Assembly: GCF_000239815.1 (NCBI RefSeq)
Contig: NZ_CAFK01000146.1
Coordinates: 1-64,000 of the forward strand
From: Bradyrhizobium sp. STM 3843
GTDB taxonomy: Bacteria > Pseudomonadota > Alphaproteobacteria > Rhizobiales > Xanthobacteraceae
Direction: 5' to 3'
Length of the DNA: 64,000 nucleotides
Both the position numbers and the translations under genes were made by a program. The notes beneath the pieces are model-generated. The model was not told where the DNA came from and searched no databases. It saw only the letters and a list, made by a program, of their open reading frames with translations. How positions within the stretch are numbered: position 1 is the stretch's first letter; each line of letters begins with the position of its first letter. Positions 62,945 to 64,000 of the stretch are shown here, piece by piece.

Positions 62945-64000
62945 ATGACAAGCAGCGAAAATCAGCGGCTCAGGCGGACCTGGATGGTTCGCGCGCTGTC
63001 GTTGTCCGCCGCCGCTGCGCTCAGCCTGAACCCGGCATTCGCGCCGGCAATCGCCGCCGACTATCGTCCGGCTGCGCCGGCGGCCGCCGACGGCCAGATG
63101 AATGCGCGCTTCCTGTCGCTCGGTGTCGGCAAATCCATCGTGATCGACCTGCCGCGCGACATCAAGGACGTGCTGGTCGCCGATCCCAAGATCGCCAACG
63201 CTGTAGTACGGTCCGCCCAGCGCGCCTACATCATCGGCGCTACTGTTGGGCAGACCAACATCATCTTCTTCGACGCCTCCGGTCAGCAGATCGCGGCCTA
63301 TGACATCGCCGTCAAGCGCGACCTGAACGGCATGCGCGCTGCGTTGAAACAGCTGCTGCCCAACGCGGACATTCAGGTCGAAGGCCTCGCCGACAGCATC
63401 GTGCTGAGCGGCACGGCCGCAAGCCAGATCGAGGCACAGCAGGCCGGTGATCTCGCTGCACGACTTGCCGGCGGCTCCGACAAGGTGGTCAACTCGATCG
63501 CGGTGCGCGGCCGCGATCAGGTCATGCTCAAGGTCACGGTCGCCGAAGTCTCGCGCTCCATCGTCAAGCAGCTCGGAATCGACCTGTCCGGGCAGCTCAA
63601 CTATGGCACCTCGGTGGTGAAGTTCAACAACTCCAACCCGTTCACCGCCAGCGGCAGCAACCTTGTCTCGAGCAACGCGGTCAGCGCCGCGTTCGGCTCC
63701 ACGCCATCGGTCCAGGCCACGTTGCGCGCCATGGAAAGCGCGGGCGTGATCCGGACGCTCGCCGAGCCCAATCTGACGGCGCTCTCCGGCGAGTCCGCGA
63801 CCTTCATCGCTGGCGGCGAATTCCCGGTGCCGGCCGGCTATTCGTGCGACCCGACGACCCATGTCTGTACCACCCAGATCAGCTTCAAGAAGTTCGGTAT
63901 CTCGCTCAACTTCACCCCGATCGTGCTGAGCGAGGGGCGGATTTCGCTGCGGGTCATGACGGAAGTCTCGGAATTGTCGAACGAGAATTCGATCACCCTG
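62945..64000 (+). CDS. cpaC: Flp pilus secretin CpaC/RcpA (3' end beyond window)
   Basis: 352 codons from ATG 62945, open to the window end. Signal peptide in the first 40 residues (LSLSAAAALSLNPAFAPAIA). The pilus N-domain follows (FLSLGVGKSIVIDLPRDIKD, IIGATVGQTNIIFFDASGQQ), then a BON-like domain (VEGLADSIVLSGTAASQIEA) and the start of the secretin domain (GVIRTLAEPNLTALSGESAT then FIAGGEFPVP). It forms the outer-membrane pore for Flp pili. Truncated only by the window edge. Confidence 0.95.
   Translation, partial: MTSSENQRLRRTWMVRALSLSAAAALSLNPAFAPAIAADYRPAAPAAADGQMNARFLSLGVGKSIVIDLPRDIKDVLVADPKIANAVVRSAQRAYIIGATVGQTNIIFFDASGQQIAAYDIAVKRDLNGMRAALKQLLPNADIQVEGLADSIVLSGTAASQIEAQQAGDLAARLAGGSDKVVNSIAVRGRDQVMLKVTVAEVSRSIVKQLGIDLSGQLNYGTSVVKFNNSNPFTASGSNLVSSNAVSAAFGSTPSVQATLRAMESAGVIRTLAEPNLTALSGESATFIAGGEFPVPAGYSCDPTTHVCTTQISFKKFGISLNFTPIVLSEGRISLRVMTEVSELSNENSITL

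Overview
The window is GC-rich alphaproteobacterial chromosome, most likely Bradyrhizobium or a close relative. The evidence is a PhyR-NepR-EcfG general stress locus, an urtABCDE/urease cluster, an assimilatory sulfur cluster with a fused CysN-CysC, a Flp/Tad pilus locus, and many short intergenic palindromic repeats of the kind common in Bradyrhizobiaceae. I saw no rRNA, tRNA, CRISPR array, prophage or insertion sequence. The only gene that is clearly broken as read is cysH.

Layout. (1) 0-9 kb: envelope and housekeeping genes: a secreted DsbD-N-terminal-like protein, a Wzx-type flippase, a Slt-type lytic transglycosylase, an L,D-transpeptidase lipoprotein, a patatin-like hydrolase coupled to 3-hydroxybutyrate dehydrogenase, and a CAP-domain lipoprotein. 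(2) 9-20.6 kb: sulfate assimilation. cysG, DUF2849, cysI, DUF934, cysH, sbp, cysT, cysW and cysA run leftward; cysD and cysNC diverge to the right. Together they take up sulfate, activate it to APS/PAPS, reduce it to sulfide and make siroheme. (3) 20.6-26.5 kb: an accessory stretch of single genes (bicupin, hypotheticals, NTF2-like, SUKH-like) separated by repeats, including a long structured hairpin element. (4) 26.5-31.2 kb: malate synthase G, a tiny membrane protein and a chemoreceptor. (5) 31-42.3 kb: a general-stress-response neighbourhood. It has phyR, nepR and ecfG, two HWE histidine kinases, and envelope genes (L,D-transpeptidase, AI-2E-type exporter, YqjD/YqjE-like pair). Several of these are preceded by GGAAC-N16/17-CGTT promoters, and there is a candidate small RNA. 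(6) 42.3-54.6 kb: a leftward urea cluster, urtABCDE-ureD-ureA-ureB-(HD)-ureC-(ABM)-ureE-ureF-ureG, with a sigma-54-type promoter before urtA. (7) 55-57.4 kb: rhlE-type helicase, infA and a cold-shock protein. (8) 57.5-64 kb: Flp/Tad pilus genes (two TadE-like, a CpaC-N-domain protein, flp pilin, cpaA, cpaB, and cpaC cut by the window end) around a sterol-desaturase-family gene.

The most interesting signal is in region 5. Four exact sigma-EcfG promoter matches and several one-mismatch matches lie within about 10 kb. One of the latter precedes a short, gene-free RNA-like segment (about 35733-35815) with a C-rich hairpin loop and a strong intrinsic terminator. Its architecture and position recall GsrN, the general-stress sRNA of Caulobacter. 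The second HWE kinase lacks the conserved N-box asparagine. Other points of note are the single-base frameshift in cysH and a terminator-like hairpin in the glcB leader.
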